A stretch of 7,760 nucleotides of DNA. It comes from JBOGWP01 sp050693875. GTDB lineage: Bacteria > Actinomycetota > CADDZG01 > JAHWKV01 > JBOGWP01. The DNA lies in assembly GCA_050693875.1 (NCBI GenBank), contig JBOGWP010000172.1, positions 1 to 7,760 of the forward strand, given 5' to 3'. The notes beneath the pieces were generated by a model. That model searched no databases and was not told the DNA's origin. It saw nothing but the letters and a program-made list of their open reading frames with translations. Of the stretch, positions 6,396 through 7,760 are shown piece by piece; position 1 is the stretch's first letter, and every line of letters begins with the position of its first letter. A program made the position numbers and the translations under genes.

Positions 6396-6443
6396 GTGTC
6401 AACTCGCATTGGCCCCACCGTGACGCTTTGCAGTGGCCTCACC
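6396..6443 (-). repeat. IS21-type terminal end with two tandem ~24-bp repeats
   Basis: GTGTCAACTCGCATTGGCC..CACC (6396-6419) and GTGACGCTTTGCAGTGGCCT.CACC (6420-6443) are imperfect direct repeats with a 24-base period. IS21 elements begin with TGT and carry such multiple terminal repeats, which bind the transposase. The block lies about 100 bases beyond the istB stop, at the expected right end, so the IS edge is placed at about 6396-6397. The 6273-6395 stretch outside it holds no gene that I can recognise, only a small GGGAT-TTCG-ATCCC hairpin at 6284-6297. Confidence 0.5.
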
Positions 6444-6470
6444 CCACGCCGAGCTTGGTTAAGGCCGGGA

Positions 6471-6489
6471 GGTCCCGAAAAACGGGGCC
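6471..6489 (-). terminator. Stable hairpin downstream of the istB fragment
   Basis: GGTCCCG (6471-6477) pairs with CGGGGCC (6483-6489) around an AAAAA loop, seven pairs including one G-U. It lies 58 bases past the minus-strand istB stop. There is no T-run after it, so it is at best a factor-assisted terminator or part of the IS end structure. Confidence 0.3.
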
Positions 6490-6546
6490 CTACGATCGAC
6501 GGAGAGCCGCGAACGGAGGGCGGGTAGGGATCTGAGTACCGGGATA

Positions 6547-6735
6547 TCAGCCCGCCTTGGACCTCACCCGCTTCCGCCGCTGGCGCTCCATGGTCTTCTT
6601 GAACCGCCAGGACTCGGTGCCCGTCTCGACGATGTGGGCATTGAAGGTGAGGCGGTCGACGATCGCCTTGCAGAGCCGGGGCTCGGGGAAGACCTTGGTC
6701 CATTCCCCAAAGGGCAGGTTGCTCGTGGTCACCAC
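6547..6735 (-). pseudogene. istB: IstB-like IS21 helper protein, C-terminal fragment
   Basis: IstB is the AAA+ helper ATPase of IS21-family transposition. Only the last ~62 residues remain: VVTTSNLPFGEWTKVF, then RLCKAIVDRLTFNAHIVETG, then ESWRFKKTMERQRRK and a stop at 6549-6547. These are the sensor strand (TSNLPF), the DRLTFNAHI segment and the basic tail of IstB proteins. The Walker A and B motifs and the N-terminal domain, about three quarters of the protein, are missing. Upstream of about 6740 the sequence on the same strand changes to a replication-relaxation-like fragment. The downstream IS21-type terminal repeats support the assignment and orientation. Confidence 0.8.
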
Positions 6736-6742
6736 CGCGGAG

Positions 6743-6982
6743 AGGCTCCTGGGCGACGAGGGCCCATCCCCGGTCGGTCAAAAACCACCGCCGTTGCGCC
6801 CGGCCCACCCCGATCGGCTGGGCCGGGTCCTCGAAGCGCACCAGGCCCGCCTCGGCGAGGCGCTGCATCGAGGACTGGGTCCGGCGGGTGGAGGAGAAGA
6901 ACAGCACCCGGATCCAGTCGGTGAGCAGGACCTCGTGATCGAAGAGGGCGCGCAGAACAGACCGCTCCCGGTGCGCTGCCTG
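6743..6982 (-). pseudogene. Replication-relaxation-like winged-helix protein fragment
   Basis: Immediately after a stop (TGA at 6985-6983) the minus strand encodes HRERSVLRALFDHEVLLTDW, then IRVLFFSSTRRTQSSMQRLA, then EAGLVRFEDP and GRAQRRWFLTDRGWALVAQE. This pattern (helix with LRALxxHxVL, an LFF-S-xRRxQ helix, a LxEAGLVxRF turn and a WxLTxxG strand) resembles the winged-helix part of replication-relaxation family proteins of actinobacterial plasmids and integrative elements. No start codon lies between the stop and the homology (only CTG or an internal GTG at 6907), and the C-terminal half is replaced at about 6743 by the istB fragment, so both ends are broken. The frame stays open down to 6149, but that is an accident of high GC. 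The family assignment is from memory of motifs. Confidence 0.5.
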
Positions 6983-7054
6983 TCAGGCTGACGTGAGACA
7001 CGTGCTGTAGCCTCCGATCCCTTCACTTCAGGGCGAGACAGGAGACCCGAGACC
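6981..7054 (+). other. Probable left end of the IS3-type element
   Basis: The replication-relaxation-like frame ends at about 6985, and the IS3 OrfA gene starts at 7055. The stretch between begins TGTCAGGCTGACG and contains the dyad ACGTG-AGA-CACGT (6991-7003), which would fit a terminal inverted repeat and leader. AGGAG at 7040-7044 serves as the ribosome-binding site. The matching right end is not visible. Confidence 0.3.
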
Positions 7055-7315
7055 GTGACCATGCCCACTGCGGCCCTGCTTGAACGCGCCCATCATGGCG
7101 ACGTGAGCAACGATCCGGCGGCCCGGCCGCGCCGGCGGCAGTTCAGCGCCGAGTACAAGCTCGGCATCCTTGACGAGTACGACCGGCTTACCGATCCCGG
7201 TGCCAAGGGCGCGCTGCTCCGACGGGAGGGGCTGTACTCCTCCCACATCGTGGAGTGGCACCGGGCGCGGGAGGTCGGCGCCCTCCAAGAGGCTCGGCCT
7301 TGTAGCTGCCGATGA
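7055..7315 (+). pseudogene. IS3-family transposase OrfA, truncated at C-terminus
   Basis: OrfA is the helix-turn-helix DNA-binding subunit of IS3-type transposases. The frame starts at GTG 7055 (AGGAG ten bases upstream; ATG 7061 is an alternative). It encodes RRRQFSAEYKLGILDEYDRL, then TDPGAKGALLRREGLYSSHI, then VEWHRAREVGALQ, which is the complete HTH_Tnp_1-type domain with the typical LLRREGLYSSHI recognition segment. After residue ~79 (about position 7291) the sequence leaves the family: the usual basic, coiled-coil C-terminus and the following orfB are missing, and RPCSCR-stop comes from an antisense orfB piece. It is therefore a decapitated element that cannot transpose itself. Confidence 0.8.
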
Positions 7316-7376
7316 GGGCCTCGGCCATCGCGTTGAGCTCGGCCTTGTAGCCGATGAGGGCCTCGGCCATCGCGTT
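7292..7376 (-). pseudogene. IS3-family OrfB fragment, internally duplicated
   Basis: On the minus strand the frame reads NAMAEALIGYKAEL and then NAMAEALIGSYKAE. This is the segment near the catalytic glutamate of IS3 OrfB integrase domains, normally found once as DNAxAExxxGxYKxEL. Only these ~28 codons remain, and they lie tail-to-tail against orfA, the opposite of the usual orfA-orfB order. The fragment is flanked by unrelated sequence on both sides. Confidence 0.6.
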
Positions 7377-7377
7377 G
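7292..7377. repeat. Tandem duplication, 44-bp and 41-bp copies
   Basis: Copy one (7292-7335) and copy two (7337-7377) both read GCTCGGCCTTGTAG ... CCGATGAGGGCCTCGGCC then ATCGCGTTG. They are identical except that copy one has an extra CTG after GTAG, which is one serine codon on the minus strand. The period is 45/42 bases, so the reading frame is kept. Confidence 0.9.
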
Positions 7378-7379
7378 TT

Positions 7380-7406
7380 GATGCTCCTATAGATCGTCAA
7401 GTCGAT
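7380..7406 (-). other. Possible 3' end of the IS110 element
   Basis: Between the IS110 transposase stop (7409-7407) and the OrfB fragment the minus strand reads ATCGACTTGACGATCTATAG then GAGCAT. A short AT-richer stretch like this follows many actinobacterial IS110 genes, so I take it as the element's end. IS110 ends lack long inverted repeats, so the exact edge cannot be fixed. Confidence 0.25.
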
Positions 7407-7759
7407 CTACGCGGGCCCGGGGATGCTCTGGGGCTCGAGGACCGGGAGGAGCCCGAACACTTCCCGCGCGAGGTAGCGCTTGAGGCAACGAATGATCTCC
7501 TTCTTGGACAGGCCCTCCTTTGTTCGCCTCGTCACATACGCGATGGTCGGCTCGTGCCAGCGCATGCGGACGATCACCGCCCGGTAGAGCGCGGCGTTCG
7601 CCTGGCGGTTGCCGCCGCGGTTGAGGCGGTGAAGTTGGTCTTGCCCGACGACGCAGGGATCGGGCAGGCACCACACAGCTTGGCGAAGGCTGCCTCCGAC
7701 CGGACCCGGTCGGTGTTGTCGCCGGCGGTGACCAGCAGCTCGGCGGCCGTGTCGAATCC
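7407..7759 (-). pseudogene. IS110-family transposase, C-terminal part with frameshift (runs off right edge)
   Basis: IS110 transposases combine an N-terminal DEDD RuvC-like domain with a C-terminal Transposase_20 domain carrying a catalytic serine, and are guided by a bridge RNA. Here only the C-terminal part is visible. From 7759 down the frame gives FDTAAELLVTAGDNTDRVRS, EAAFAKLCGACPIPASSGKT, in which the serines of PASSGKT include the candidate catalytic residue. At 7632-7633 the frame shifts (one base lost) and continues as HRLNRGGNRQANAALYRAVI, RMRWHEP, RRTKEGLSKKEIIRCLKRYL and AREVFGLL to TAG 7409-7407. A start-to-stop frame from 7676 exists, but its first residues (MWCLPDPCVVGQDQL) are out-of-frame noise. 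The frameshift makes this copy inactive unless it is a sequencing error. The N-terminus lies beyond the window. Confidence 0.85.
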
Positions 7760-7760
7760 G

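Noticed and set aside
6149..6730. Continuation of the minus-strand frame from 6907 as one long protein
   Set aside because: Below 6743 it is the istB fragment and non-coding DNA read in the wrong frame.
5106..7760. A new defence or other multi-gene system in the accessory half
   Set aside because: Every coding stretch there is a broken piece of a known mobile-element family; no intact effector or conserved pair is present.

Overview
The window looks like the chromosome of a high-GC actinobacterium (an Acidimicrobiia-like or related lineage). The reasons are very high GC in every gene, GTG starts, and an actinobacterial-type ClpS (NDPINLM, HHKGRAVV) followed directly by a DUF2017 protein. The taxonomy is inferred from gene content only. 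There are two very different halves.

Positions 1-5118 are a conserved core. At the left edge is the start of a small membrane protein on the minus strand. It is followed by a 548-bp intergenic stretch that holds an imperfect array of roughly 74-bp hairpin-rich GC repeats. Next, clpS and a DUF2017 gene form a minus-strand pair (stop and start codons abut). Divergent from them is a compact plus-strand run: yraN (UPF0102, nuclease-like fold), a membrane-anchored Asp-box beta-propeller protein, comM/yifB (AAA+ Mg-chelatase-like) and dprA/smf. Junctions in this run overlap or are short, so it is probably an operon. ComM and DprA are both transformation/recombination proteins: DprA protects incoming single-stranded DNA and loads RecA, and ComM is a branch-migration helicase.

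Positions 5106-7760 are a graveyard of mobile elements. A lipoprotein gene that starts inside the end of dprA is cut off after its signal peptide and Pro-rich linker. It is replaced by a large serine recombinase that has lost its catalytic N-terminus and carries a frameshift. Then come an IS21-type terminus, the C-terminal end of IstB fused to the N-terminal piece of a replication-relaxation-like protein, an IS3-family OrfA cut at its C-terminus, a tiny antisense OrfB fragment that is tandemly duplicated, and the frameshifted C-terminal part of an IS110 transposase running off the right edge. None of these looks intact.

I do not see convincing evidence for a new functional system. The points most worth a second look are the hairpin repeat array, the exact junction downstream of dprA (with a hairpin whose loop carries a ribosome-binding site), the tRNA-3'-end-like sequence in the tail of the recombinase, and the layered decay of several insertion-sequence families at one site.
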